From Pseudo-nitzschia pungens (Eukaryota; Bacillariophyta; Bacillariophyceae; Bacillariales; Bacillariaceae), in contig CM074758.1 in the NCBI GenBank assembly GCA_037355855.1, forward strand, positions 3,755,001-3,819,000: a stretch of 64,000 bases of DNA, in the 5' to 3' direction. Below, piece by piece: positions 11,530 to 22,687 of this stretch. Positions within the stretch are counted from its first letter, which is position 1; every line of letters begins with the position of its first letter. Both the position numbers and the translations under genes were made by a program. The notes under the pieces are model-generated. The model ran no database searches and was not told the DNA's origin. It saw only the letters and a program-made list of their open reading frames with translations.

Positions 11530-12856
11530 ACGTGACCAAACTGCACTAGCCCAAAACATACCCAGCTTTCTTCGACTTGGTTGCCCTTTGAAGGCAGCAG
11601 TAAGAGAGTATTTACTAATGTAGATTTTGTAAAGAAGTGCTTTCAATTGTATTGCATAATTTGTCAATGTGTACCTCTGGGTTCTAATGAGTTGGTGTCT
11701 TGGGACAATTCTACATGAAAAAAATCTAGGAATGAAAAACTGCACGCGATGGTCTTGAAGACATGAGTTGTAAAAAATGATACTGGCACAAACGATAGAC
11801 GCCATGTAAAGCACTATGCCAGTGGATTTCCCCTGACGGCGAGTCTCACCCAAGGCAAATTCTGATTTTATACCGATTTTGTTATCACATGTCTTTCGTT
11901 CAGGTTGTGAACAAAAAAATAATAATAACAGAAGTCAAGGAGATCCTTCACACATTCACTGACTGACTAGAGACCAAGATCACACAAAAAATAGAGCTGG
12001 ATGATCATGCTGCACCACTTGGGGATCTCCATTTTAGGGACACTGCTGAGGTACCGGTAATCTTATCCGTTTCGGCATCTTCATTCGATGCCCAACATAC
12101 GTTCTGCATGTATGAATAGTGAATACGAGTACGATGGACTTGGGCAGGGTATTAGCGCTGCGGTGCTTGTGAGGCCACCTTCTTTGGATCGAGCGAAAAT
12201 GCTCAGAATCCTTCATACATTATGAGAAAAACGTCCCAGTCCACCCTACCGGTAACCTTACGTTCGTATGGGACGGTTCGGTAACTTATCCGACCGATCG
12301 CGATAAAAATTCAACAAGCAGCGTAAAATAATTACAATAAACGCGAAGACATTCAACTAAGATTCATTCTTAAAAAAAAAAAAAAAACTTTTCATAAATA
12401 AGCCTTACTACAAAATTCCGAACAGCTGTCCTCAAGTCCACGTAGAAATTAGTGGAGTTGTAAATGATTATCCCTAACTTTGATCACATTTACAAACGTA
12501 ACTTTAACTTCCTTAAGAAGCTGAAGAGTGTGAGAAACGGGATTTTGGTAAAAACTGAAAAATACTGTAGAGCCAGTACAATTTCAACGCTTAAAACCGA
12601 GGACATTCGCGGTTATGAAAATAGACATTTTTACTGTTTTTGATGAGAAATAGCAATATTAATTGATCGGTTTTTGAATCAATCGGCATATTATATTTTC
12701 GTCTAAGTTGTAGTATTACTGGTTTTATGAGAAATTGGCATAATATATTTTCGTCGGAGTTGTGATGCTGGTTTTTAATGACAATTGTCTAATTTCGTAC
12801 CTCTAGTGGTTTTGATAAGTATACCTTATGTGTGGTTGTGATACCTAAAGGTGCAA
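11530..12856. other. Non-coding stretch downstream of the regulator gene
   Basis: No supported gene. Contains the 3' UTR of the Zn2Cys6 gene, TACCGGTAA words at about 12,051 and 12,247, a poly-A run at about 12,372-12,386, and AT-rich DNA leading into the tandem repeats. Confidence 0.45.
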
Positions 12857-13752
12857 TTGTACGATTTTGAACATAAAAATTACAGACTGACTCATACGTA
12901 ATTACTGTACGTACTACTAGATGAATCTAATACCACTGCCACTACTACTAATTACCAGTAGTAGTAGTAATCTTACCGGTAACCTTACCTCGTAATCCAC
13001 TACTAATAAAAAATTGTACGATTTTGAACATAAAAATTACAGACTGACTCATACGTAATTACTGTACGTACTACTAGATGAATCTAATACCACTGCCACT
13101 ACTACTAATTACCAGTAGTAGTAGTAATCTTACCGGTAACCTTACCTCGTAATCCACTACTAATAAAAAATTGTACGATTTTGAACATAAAAATTACAGA
13201 CTGACTCATACGTAATTACTGTACGTACTACTAGATGAATCTAATACCACTGCCACTACTACTAGTAATTACTAGTAGTAGTAATAATCTTACCTCGTAA
13301 TCCACTACTACGTACTACGTAAAAATTACAGACTGACTCATACGTAATTACTGTACGTACTACTAGATGAATCTAATACCACTGCCACTACTACTAATTA
13401 CCAGTAGTAGTAGTAATCTTACCGGTAACCTTACCTCGTAATCCACTACTAATAAAAAATTGTACGATTTTGAACATGAAAGAAACTACAGACTGACTCA
13501 TACGTAATTACTGTACGTACTACTAGATGAATCTAATACCACTGCCACTACTACTAATTACTAGTGGTAGTACTACTCGTACTAGTAGCTGATTAAAGTA
13601 ATAGATCTATCTTTATTTGATCAATAGCACGTCCCAAGATGATTCTACGATTTTGAACATAAAAATTACAGACTGATTCATACATATCATATTGTACGTA
13701 TTACGTATGTTACCAAAACAAAATCTTACGTCGTAATCCACTAATAAAAAAT
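12857..13752. repeat. Tandem repeat, about 157-bp unit
   Basis: The word TTGTACGATTTTGAAC recurs at 12,857, 13,014 and 13,171, an exact 157-bp spacing, and again at 13,460 after a shortened or rearranged unit. Each unit holds ACTACTACTAATTACCAGTAGT inverted repeats and a TTACCGGTAA palindrome, so each can form several hairpins. Later copies (from about 13,600) are more diverged. Confidence 0.8.
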
Positions 13753-15064
13753 TGTACGATTTTTGAACATAAAAATTACAGACTGATTCATACCAGAAAC
13801 TGTAAATCATAGTATGTACGGTACCAAAACTCAATTCTATCATGCTTGCAAGGTCTGTACCAAGAGGTTACTAATGTCATCTACTACCGCACTAGTAGTA
13901 CAACACAAAGGCCAAACAAAATCCTTCTGTATTTTTTGATTCTAGGCTCATCCCAGGATGAGTCTAATACTACTTGCCACTACTAATAACCAAACCAAAA
14001 TCTATGCCTATTTGATTCTACTAGACATGTCCCTCTAGATGAATCTAATGCTAGTTCTGCCACTACTAGTAGTAGTAACCTTACTAAATGATTAGTAACA
14101 TGTTACATCCGGTACCAGTAATCTTACCTCGTAATCCACTAATAAAAAATTGTATGATTTTGAACAAAAAAAATTACAGACTGATTCATACCAGAAACTG
14201 TACATAGTATGTACAGTACCAAAACTCAATTCTATCATGCTTGCAAGGTCTGTACCAAGAGGTTACTAATGTCATCTACTACCGCACTAGTAGTACAACA
14301 CAAAGGCCAAACAAAATCCTTCTGTATTTTTTGATTCTAGGCTCATCCCAGGATGAGTCTAATACTACCTGCGACTACTAATAACCAAACCAAAATCTAT
14401 GCCTATTTGATTCTACTAGACATGTCCCTCTAGATGAATCTAATGCTAGTTCTGCCACTACTAGTAGTAGTAACCTTACTAAATGATTAGTAACATGTTA
14501 CATCCGGTACCAGTAATCTTACCTCGTAATCCACTAATAAAAAATTGTATGATTTTGAACAAAAAAAATTACAGACTGATTCATACCAGAAACTGTACAT
14601 AGTATGTACGGTACCAAAACTCAATTCTATCATGCTTGCAAGGTCTGTACCAAGAGGTTACTAATGTCATCTACTACCGCACTAGTAGTACAACACAAAG
14701 GCCAAACAAAATCCTTCTGTATTTTTTGATTCTAGGCTCATCCCAGGATGAGTCTAATACTACCTGCGACTACTAATAACCAAACCAAAATCTATGCCTA
14801 TTTGATTCTACTAGACATGTCCCTCTAGATGAATCTAATGCTAGTTCTGCCACTACTAGTAGTAGTAACCTTACTAAATGATTAGTAACATGTTACATCC
14901 GGTACCAGTAATCTTACCTCGTAATCCACTAATAAAAAATTGTATGATTTTGAACAAAAAAAATTACAGACTGATTCATACCAGAAACTGTACATAGTAT
15001 GTACGATACCAAAACTCAATTCTATCATGCTCGTAAGGTCTGTACCAAGAGGTTACTAATGTCA
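13753..15064. repeat. Tandem repeat, 395-bp unit, running into the gap
   Basis: The word TGTATGATTTTGAAC lies at 14,151, 14,546 and 14,941, spaced exactly 395 bp, with an older copy near 13,754. Units are nearly identical and extend to the N gap at 15,065, so the array is probably longer and collapsed in assembly. Part of the unit derives from the adjacent 157-bp repeat. Confidence 0.85.
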
Positions 15065-15564
15065 NNNNNNNNNNNNNNNNNNNNNNNNNNNNNNNNNNNN
15101 NNNNNNNNNNNNNNNNNNNNNNNNNNNNNNNNNNNNNNNNNNNNNNNNNNNNNNNNNNNNNNNNNNNNNNNNNNNNNNNNNNNNNNNNNNNNNNNNNNNN
15201 NNNNNNNNNNNNNNNNNNNNNNNNNNNNNNNNNNNNNNNNNNNNNNNNNNNNNNNNNNNNNNNNNNNNNNNNNNNNNNNNNNNNNNNNNNNNNNNNNNNN
15301 NNNNNNNNNNNNNNNNNNNNNNNNNNNNNNNNNNNNNNNNNNNNNNNNNNNNNNNNNNNNNNNNNNNNNNNNNNNNNNNNNNNNNNNNNNNNNNNNNNNN
15401 NNNNNNNNNNNNNNNNNNNNNNNNNNNNNNNNNNNNNNNNNNNNNNNNNNNNNNNNNNNNNNNNNNNNNNNNNNNNNNNNNNNNNNNNNNNNNNNNNNNN
15501 NNNNNNNNNNNNNNNNNNNNNNNNNNNNNNNNNNNNNNNNNNNNNNNNNNNNNNNNNNNNNNNN
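15065..15564. other. Assembly gap, exactly 500 N
   Basis: 500 consecutive N. The round length suggests a placeholder gap of unknown true size. It lies inside the 395-bp array on the left and inside the ClpB gene on the right, so the N-terminal half of ClpB is missing. Confidence 0.98.
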
Positions 15565-17003
15565 ATCTGGTGAAGAAGGCCAGGAAGCAAACAAAGACGC
15601 AGGAAAGCGATTAAGCATCATTGATAAAGAATTGGAAGAATTAAAAAATGAGCAACAGGCCCTTAATTTAAAATGGATTGGCGGAAAAAGGCGGAGTTGA
15701 CCGCATCAAGGATATTAAGACAGAAATTGCCCAGGTTATGCTTGAAATTGAGAAGTGTGAACGTGAATTTGATCTCAATCAAGCTGCTGAGCTGAAGTAC
15801 GCGAAGCTCCCACCCCTTCAAGAAGAACTTGAGAAACTTGAACAGGTTGGAGAAGAATCGGGATTAGATGATGGAGAACGAATGCTCCGCGACGAGGTTG
15901 TTGCCGACGACATTGCAGACGTGGTTGCAGTTTGGACTGGAATACCACCAACAAAGCTCCTTGAAAGTGAACGAGCCCGTATTCTTTCAATGGGCGACAG
16001 GTTGAGGGAACGTGTTATTGGTCAAGATGAAGCCGTCGAAGTGGTCACCGAAGCTGTTCAGCGCTCTCGGGCTGGACTAAACGACCCAACGAAGCCTATT
16101 GCCTCTTTAATTTTCTTGGGGCCGACTGGAGTGGGAAAGACAGAGCTCTGCAAGGCGTTAAGTGAATTTATGTTTGATACCGAGGACGCCATTATCAGAA
16201 TTGATATGTCCGAATACATGGAAAAACACACTGTTGCTCGCTTGTTAGGCGCGCCGCCTGGATACGTAGGATATGATGAAGGAGGTCAGCTGACCGACGC
16301 GGTTCGTCGAAAACCATATTCTGTCCTTTTGTTTGATGAGATGGAAAAAGCCCATCCTGATGTATTTAATGTCATGTTGCAGCTTCTTGATGACGGTCGA
16401 CTAACTGATAGCAAGGGAAATAGCGTCAATTTCCGCAACACACTCATTGTCTTCACAAGCAATGTTGGAAGCCAAGATATTTTGGATCTTCAAGGAGATG
16501 ATGAAGCCCAAAAAGAGATGATGAGAGAGCGTGTTATGTCTGCTATGAGGGACAAGTTCAAGCCTGAATTTTTGAATCGTATCGACGAGCATGTCATCTT
16601 CAATAGACTTGACAAGCCAGCACTCCGCGAGATCGTAAAGTTAGAGATAAGGAGACTTGAAAAAAGACTGGCAGAAAAAGAAATCTCCATAAGTGTTTCC
16701 GATGCTGCTTTGAACTTCCTAACGGAGATAGGATTTGACCCAATCTATGGTGCTCGTCCATTGAAACGAACCATCCAGAAGGAGCTAGAAACGGTTGTTG
16801 CTCGAGGGGTATTGGCAGGCGAATACGGCGATGGCGATGGAATTGCGGTAGATGCTGTTGGAAATAGGCTTGAAGTTTACAAGACTTTTGACGGAGGGTA
16901 CAGAAACAATGGTGCTGATGGGTACGGTGTTGACGAATACAGCAACCAAGCAGGATACGCAGGATATCAAGAAAACTTTTCTGAGACCCCACCATTCAAT
17001 TAA
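15565..17003 (+). CDS. clpB: ClpB/HSP100 AAA+ disaggregase, C-terminal half, one-base frameshift near 15,680
   Basis: The frame after the gap begins in the coiled-coil middle domain ([22 protein letters not shown]). At about 15,677-15,682 an extra G (TGGATTGGCGG) breaks it, and the next frame continues with A-E-K-G-G-V-D-R-I, the expected ClpB order, to the stop at 17,003. The second nucleotide-binding domain is complete: Walker A GPTGVGKT, Walker [13 protein letters not shown], pore-loop GYVGYDEGG, sensor TSNVGS, and the C-terminal small domain with GARPLKR. ClpB threads aggregated proteins with HSP70 in an ATP-driven way. The C-terminal tail is Gly/Tyr/Asn-rich. Compartment cannot be told because the N-terminus is missing. 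The frameshift may be an assembly fault next to the gap or a real break. Confidence 0.9.
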
Positions 17004-17068
17004 CTGAAAGTGATATTGAGATAGCTTTTGATTGTGACGAAATTTGAGGAAGGAGTTTTTTGGGTGTT

Positions 17069-17589
17069 TGCCGTGCACCGGAATCAGTCACGAGTCCAAT
17101 CGGGACTGGGGCAAAAGATCAGCGAGGCGTTGGAGGACGCTGAATCTAATAGCAAATAGACTAATCGATAGAGCTCAAAATTTGCACATCACTACTATTC
17201 TAATCACTACTAGTAGACCAAGGGGTATGGCATGATTTTAAATCAATCTGAGCGCTAGTGACCAGCATGAGCAGCAAAACTGATCTATCCGCTGAAAAAC
17301 CAAAACTGATGAGATGGGAACTGACAAAAATGGAGGCGCAAAGAAGTAAACAGGGAGAAGGAACCACCAGTGTCTCCAGCACTAAGGAACACCAATCCCA
17401 GGAGCAGTTAGCACCATTAGATGGAGCAACAGCAACAAAAGAGACACCTAAGGACCTCAACAGGACCATGATTGACAAAAGAAATAATTAAAAAAAAGAG
17501 TGTCGAAAAGTGACACATAACAGTGGAATGGACTAATTGGACCAACACTGGATGGATGGATAGACCAGGCAGAGCACTGCCAACCAACC
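17069..17589 (+). mobile_element. Truncated A-family gypsy copy (A'): 5' LTR plus leader
   Basis: The LTR is 17,069-17,232 (TGCCGTGCACC...GGTATGGCA), closely similar to the LTRs of element A. It is followed by a leader matching that of A up to about 17,589, where the sequence changes to copia integrase. The palindromic word TGATTTTAAATCA sits just after the LTR. The leader holds a 74-codon frame whose peptide STKEHQSQEQLAPLDGA is shared with the A leader. It starts 65 bp after the ClpB stop codon, so it marks the edge between host gene and transposon nest. Confidence 0.7.
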
Positions 17590-17967
17590 ACAATTCCACC
17601 AGACATTCATCCAGCCCCACTGTCCTTTCCAAAACAGAGCAGAACTCAGTATAGGGCACCTCAGCAGGAGCATTCGGAAGAAGACTGCCCGAAAGAGATC
17701 CCCCAAAGAGACTGTGGGCATTCTGTGGTGAGCTTGTTGCAGCTATCATGCAGAGGACTGCATCCAGCAACCCTGCATCCATGGTGCGAACTCCCTTTGA
17801 GTTAGGACATGGATACATGCCGGACATCTCCTTGTATCAAGCACACGAGTGGTACAATTTTGTCTATTGGACTGATCTCTCGGCCGGTGGCTTGGCCCAT
17901 GCGGACGCATGTTTGGAGGAGGTGATTGTCACTGGATCCTTGCTGAATCTGCGCTTCCAGTAAGCAC
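17590..17967 (+). mobile_element. Copia element M1, integrase C-terminal segment
   Basis: Read as protein (with minor frame changes) it gives Q-P-H-C-P-F-Q-N-R-A-E-L, then M-Q-R-T-A-S-S-N-P-A, P-F-E-L-G-H-G-Y-M-P-D-I-S and, just before the break, C-H-W-I-L-A-E-S-A-L-P-V. These match in order the integrase end of Ty1/copia Pol as seen in diatom copia elements (PWQN-AE ... TPDIS ... YWIL). The coding resumes without loss at 43,443 (S-T-N-T-V-R-A-V-T-Q), after element A. The N-terminal part of M1 is absent. Confidence 0.7.
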
Positions 17968-18140
17968 TGCCATGCACCAGAATACAGTCACGAGTCCACT
18001 CGGGACTGGAAATAAGAATACAATTAGCGAGTCTCCAGAATTGCCGATTTCGAGACTGCTGGACCCAATGACTAATCAATAGAGGCTCACAATTTGCATA
18101 TCACTACTATTCTATTCACTAGTAGACACGGGGTATGGCA
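17968..18140 (+). repeat. 5' LTR of element A (173 bp)
   Basis: Starts TGCCATGCACC, ends GGGTATGGCA. The 3' LTR (43,262-43,442) is the same sequence with an 8-bp length difference (an AGCAAATA-type stretch missing here) and scattered substitutions, including the first bases (TCCCG for TGCCA). A very short LTR for a gypsy element. Confidence 0.8.
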
Positions 18141-18869
18141 TGATTTTAAAATCAAGCTGAGCGCTGATGACCATGAGCAGAAACAACCAATTGATCGACC
18201 GAAAAACCCGACGAGACGGGAACTGCCAAAATGGAGGCGCAGAGAAGCAAAACAGGGAGAAAGAAGGACCAGTGTCTGCAGCACTAAGGAGCACCAATCC
18301 CAGGAGCAGTTAGCACCATTAGATGGAGCAGCAGCAACAACAGAGACACCTAAGGACCTAACAGGACCATGGTCGACAACAGAAATAAATGAAAAATAAG
18401 TGTCAAAAAAGTCACACAAAATCCAGTGAGTGGACTAATTGGACCAACACTGAGTGGATGGACAGACCAGGGAAGGGATGCCAACCAAAACCGAAATATA
18501 CAAATATCCGGAAAGGTATACAATGAATACCCAAACACCACTAATCCCACGGGAAACGAGAAGTGGGACCGGCCCGGCGAGTGCTTAACAGAGGAGCAAC
18601 GCTGGAGAACCACGGGAATCTATTCCCACGAAACAAAAACAGAAACAACTCCGGGGAACCACAGGATTCCCAGGAGCTAAAGAGAGAAACAACTCCCACC
18701 ACTGTACTACAAGCTTGGGGGAAAATCAGTTACAACACGAGATATCACGAGAAAGTGGATCTCAGGGAGAAAACTGGAGCAATCACTTTTTGCTCATTTT
18801 CAAACCAAATAACAACTAACAGAAATAGTGTAACCAAATTAAAATTAATAAATAACTGATTAACCCACC
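18141..18869 (+). promoter_or_regulatory. Leader of element A, starting with palindrome TGATTTTAAAATCA
   Basis: The 14-bp perfect palindrome at 18,141-18,154 directly abuts the 5' LTR, where a tRNA primer-binding site (normally TGG...) would be. There is no TGG in that place. The leader is long (about 730 bp) and holds a short frame (18,094-18,399) whose core peptide STKEHQSQEQLAPLDGA is also kept in copy A'. The ATG of gag is at 18,870, in context ACCATGG. Confidence 0.6.
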
Positions 18870-20129
18870 ATGGCAACTAAAGGAACCAACCAGGCCCCAT
18901 TTAAATTCACATGGGAGGATTGGCCCGAAGATGCAACCACTGTAAAGATGAGCATCGAAAGTGAAAAAGGAGGGGTAGCATTCAGTGACTACCTAAAAGT
19001 ACTCACCGGCACCGAAAGACCAGAGCTCTTCATTATCTGGAAGAGAGACTTTGACCAGAAGATTGCTGGCAATGACAAACTCCAAGGAGACCAGAAACTA
19101 GATGTTCTCCAGCAAATTCTCTCCAACGAGGCACTGTCTATTGTCCAGATGACCTTAGGCCGGTCCTACTACGCTGAGCCGGGACACAAGATACACAACA
19201 ACAAACTGGTCCACAAGAGGATCCAGGAAATTGGCAAGACCGAACCAACAACAAAAGAACCTCCCTCTGATACAACCAAGGAGGCGGCGATGGGCAAAAC
19301 CACCCAAACCGAGAAAACCAAAGCGACTGCTACGGCAACATCGGATGAGGAAACAGAGCCTGAAGAACTCGGAACTCCAATCCCCAAGAAAAGGGTACCA
19401 AACGCCCTCACTCAGTACTACCAAACGGAGGAGTACAAGAAGGATGTCATTGAGGAGTGCATGCATGCCCTCAAGCTCAAAATTTTTGACAATGGCATTA
19501 CCAGAAAGAGAGCATACATCCACCTCCGCCGGTTCATGCGGAATGCCCGCGTCGACATGAAACACGGCATCCGCTCATGGGCCAACCGCATGGCCGAACT
19601 ACAGAGCTACCTACCAGAATGCCTCTGGGAAAACGGAGCAGAGACTGGAATGGTACCTTCCAGCTTCACGGAAGCAGAAATGAAGGAAGTCCTGGACTCC
19701 AACATGACCCATGCCCAAAGGGATAAATTGGAACACATAGGGTGGGACCTATATTCCCTTTGCTTCGACACCACCATCGACAAGTTGGAAAACTTGGAGA
19801 CCACCATCCGAAAGGAGGAGGAACTACAAAAGTGCATCACCAAACTGGAAAAACAGAACAGTGGCGCCAAGAAGAACTCCAAGGCTGCATCTGGGGGAGG
19901 AAATGGAAAGTCTCCCAACAAAAAGAAGCGCCCAATGGACAACAATAAGCAACTATGCAAAATCTGTGGCAAGACCCACGCCGGAGAAGGACCTAAAGGA
20001 GTACAGAAGAAAGTACAGAAAGACCTTCAAGAAGAAAGGATCCCACAACTGAATGGCCAACGCCATCCACACCGGATCACACATAATCAACAGGTTTGCA
20101 GACGTCTGTGTGGAGGTGCTGGACCATAA
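18870..20129 (+). CDS. gag: Gag of element A (nucleocapsid damaged)
   Basis: 419 residues from ATG 18,870. The N-terminal 180 residues are the conserved capsid-like part (WEDWPEDATTVKMS, FIIWKRDFDQKIAG), a charged linker follows, then a second conserved block (MKHGIRSWANRMAELQSYLPECLW) and a Lys-rich tail with half of a zinc knuckle: CKICGKTHAGE-G. In the related copy at 61,932-63,192 the same place reads CKTCGKVHAGKC, so here the last cysteine is lost through a frame change at about 19,985. The remainder after that is out of frame with the related Gag. Gag packs element RNA into cytoplasmic particles. Confidence 0.75.
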   Translation: MATKGTNQAPFKFTWEDWPEDATTVKMSIESEKGGVAFSDYLKVLTGTERPELFIIWKRDFDQKIAGNDKLQGDQKLDVLQQILSNEALSIVQMTLGRSYYAEPGHKIHNNKLVHKRIQEIGKTEPTTKEPPSDTTKEAAMGKTTQTEKTKATATATSDEETEPEELGTPIPKKRVPNALTQYYQTEEYKKDVIEECMHALKLKIFDNGITRKRAYIHLRRFMRNARVDMKHGIRSWANRMAELQSYLPECLWENGAETGMVPSSFTEAEMKEVLDSNMTHAQRDKLEHIGWDLYSLCFDTTIDKLENLETTIRKEEELQKCITKLEKQNSGAKKNSKAASGGGNGKSPNKKKRPMDNNKQLCKICGKTHAGEGPKGVQKKVQKDLQEERIPQLNGQRHPHRITHNQQVCRRLCGGAGP

Positions 20130-22276
20130 GGGAAGGGGGAGGATGCTCCGGGGCCTACTGGACACCGGATGCTCCAAATCCATCATTCTACGGCATTTTG
20201 TCAACCAAAGTCAACTTAAAACCGGCACCAGAGATCTGTCACCTACAACACCTATGGGGGCAAATTTTGAACAAAGTCTGCGGCTTCAGTGGGACTAAGG
20301 CTGATAGAATTTTCAAACTCCAAGACCATCAAATGGACCTTCCAAGTGGATGAATATCATCACCATGAGGAAGTGCCCTATGACATGATCATAGGATCCG
20401 ATCTGATGGCACAACTGGGACTGGATATCAAATACAGCTCCTGGACAATCGAGTGGCAGGGTGACTCCATTCCCATGAAGGGAATGGGGGAGCTCTCTGA
20501 CCCGGACAAATGTGAGGCAGTATTCTTTGCCAACATGCAGAGTCCAATCCTCCAGCAGGAGGAGGAAAGGCAATCCAAAATCCTGGACGCAGATTATTCC
20601 AAGGTAGATATAGACGCTATGGTCAATGACCTGGTGATAACAAACGCGTCCAAGGAAGCCTTGAAGAAAACATTGAAGAAGTTTCCCACACTCTTTGGAG
20701 GAGGTCTGGGACTACTGAAGAATATAGAACCGGTATCCATTGAACTCCAACCAGGGGTCAAACCGGTCCAGCAGAGGTGGCACTCTGAAAGGAAATCAAC
20801 AGGCTCTGTGATATTGGAGTCCTGGAGAAACTCCCCCATGATGATGACTCACCATGGGCATCTCCTACATTCTGTCAACCCAAGAAAACTGGGGACATCT
20901 GAGTGCTCACTGATGTCCAAAAAATGAATGCCGCAATCCAGAGGAAACCATTTCCACTACCACAAATAGGGGAAACAATCCAATGACTGCAGAAATTCAA
21001 GTCCGCTATGGTGATAGACTTGTCCCAAGGGTATTTCACCATCCCCATCTGTAAGGAGAGCCAAGAGATTTGCTTTACCATTCTACTGTGCAGAAAATAC
21101 GACTACAAAAGATTGGCAATGGGGATTGCCTGTGCACCCGATATCTTCCAGTCAGTTATGATGAACTTACTGGGGGACCTGGACTACGTCCTTGTCTACA
21201 TCGATGACATCTTAATCATCCAACGAGAGGGGGAATCCGAACAAGATCACCTCACCAAAATAGATACAGTCCTACAAAGACTGGATGATGCTGGCTTTTG
21301 AGCCAATCTGAGGAAATCCTTCTTCATGCAAAAAGAAGTGGAGTATCTGGGTTTCCTACCAACAACAGAGGGCATTCAACCCCCGCCAAAGAAGCTGGAG
21401 GCGATGAAGCATCTGGAAGCACCCAAGAACACCAAGCAACTGAAGATGGTTCTCAGTATGGTAAACTTCTACCGGGATATGTGGAAGCGCCGCTCCCACA
21501 TCCTTGCCCCCCTCAACAAGCTGGCAGGCAAAAAGGGGAAAATGAACTGGTACTGGGGCCCAGCAGAGCAGAAAGCTTTCATGGAGGCGAAACGAATGCT
21601 TGCCAACGAAGCAAAGCTAGCATTCCCGGATTTTACGAAACCATTTCATCTCTACTCAGATGCCAGTGATCGACAACTGGGGGCAACTGTATGCCAAGAT
21701 GGCAAACCTCTCAGTTTCTACACGAGAAAGCTGAACTCAGCGCAACTCAACTACACCGTCGGAGAAAAAGAACTCCTTGGTATAGTGGAAGGGCTCAAAG
21801 CGTTCGAAGGAATCCTATGAGGACAAGATGTGACCATCCACACAAATCACCTGAACCTACTGTACCAGCAGATGCCCACCCAAAAAATGGTCCGGTGGAG
21901 ACTCCTCATGGAGGAGTTCCATCCGGTAGTCAAGCATGTTGCTGGCAAAGACAATGATGCAGCAGATGCACTGTCTCGCTTGGACATTACAGATGACCCA
22001 GCAGATACAGTGGAATGGCTACCACCAAATAAGCCCCTCACCTACATGGACAAGGAAGAGCACCTCCGGCAACTCCTATTCCCACTTGGGGAATCACTGG
22101 AAGCATTCCAGGGCAATAGTGCATTCCCACTTGCTCTGGACATGATCCAGTTCTACCAACAAAAGGACACAGAGATCATGCGCGCTTTGGAAAAAGACAA
22201 CCGACTGACCACCAAAGATGTGGAAGGTTACAGTCTTATCCACAAAGAAGGGAAGATACTGATTCCCAACATGTGA
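20053..22276 (+). pseudogene. pol: Pol of element A: protease, RT, RNase H (frameshifts and four TGA codons)
   Basis: Protease motif LLDTGCSKSIIL at about 20,148-20,190, a frame change near 20,290, then PYDMIIGSDLMAQLGLDI. A second frame change at about 20,785 leads into RT: S-P-W-A-S-P-T-F-C-Q-P-K-K-T-G-D-I, MVIDLSQGYFTIP, YVLVYIDDILII at about 21,185-21,220, then RNase H (HLYSDASDRQLGA, IHTNHLNL). In-frame TGA at 20,900, 20,984, 21,299 and 21,818 each sit where CGA (Arg) would be acceptable. Cut off at 22,272 by the 5' LTR of B. Confidence 0.8.
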
Positions 22277-22556
22277 CATGCTAGCGTAGCGAGCATGAAT
22301 CACGATTAAATAATTAACCGAATCCCACATACAAGCCGCCTGGCTTTAAGTATAAAGAGCTGACCGGTGTTTGAATTTCAATTCAAACTGTACGCCGGAC
22401 ACCCCAGCAATGCATGTGTGCCGATATTCAAATAGTAGCGAGGCACGCTTGCAAATATTCAAACGTTCACACAAAAAAACTAAAATGCTCTCTTAAGAGT
22501 TAACGATTAGTCACAATTTTCATACTACTCCAAATTTTCTACTTTAGAGTGTAACA
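22272..22556 (+). repeat. 5' LTR of element B
   Basis: 285 bp, TGTGACATGCTAGCG...TTAGAGTGTAACA. Contains the self-complementary word CTCTTAAGAG; the E LTR keeps a stem at the same place with different bases (GCTCTTTTAAGAGC). Confidence 0.9.
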
Positions 22557-22687
22557 CAGTAATTACTGTTTATCTTCGACGTAGGAAAACAGTAGAATTC
22601 AGTACTGAAACAAAAAAATCGAACAAAATACCCCTTATCCTCAACAACAAAGGAACCTTTATCTCCAGCAAGCTAATCGACGCAACC
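22557..22687 (+). promoter_or_regulatory. Leader of B with two palindromes in the primer-binding region
   Basis: CAGTAATTACTG (22,557-22,568), a perfect 12-bp palindrome, abuts the LTR in place of a TGG-type primer-binding site. TTCAGTACTGAA (22,598-22,609), a second 12-bp palindrome, follows about 30 bp later. Both recur in E, F and H, and the first has the variant TAGTAATTACTA in G. Possible roles are RNA dimerisation or unconventional priming. Confidence 0.6.

Noticed and set aside
14976..15700. Frames spanning the N gap
   Set aside because: Created by unknown bases; only the part after 15,564 is real ClpB.
15565..17003. Bacterial contamination or organellar DNA as the source of ClpB
   Set aside because: The scaffold on both sides is nuclear-type with eukaryotic repeats; nuclear ClpB genes are usual in algae.
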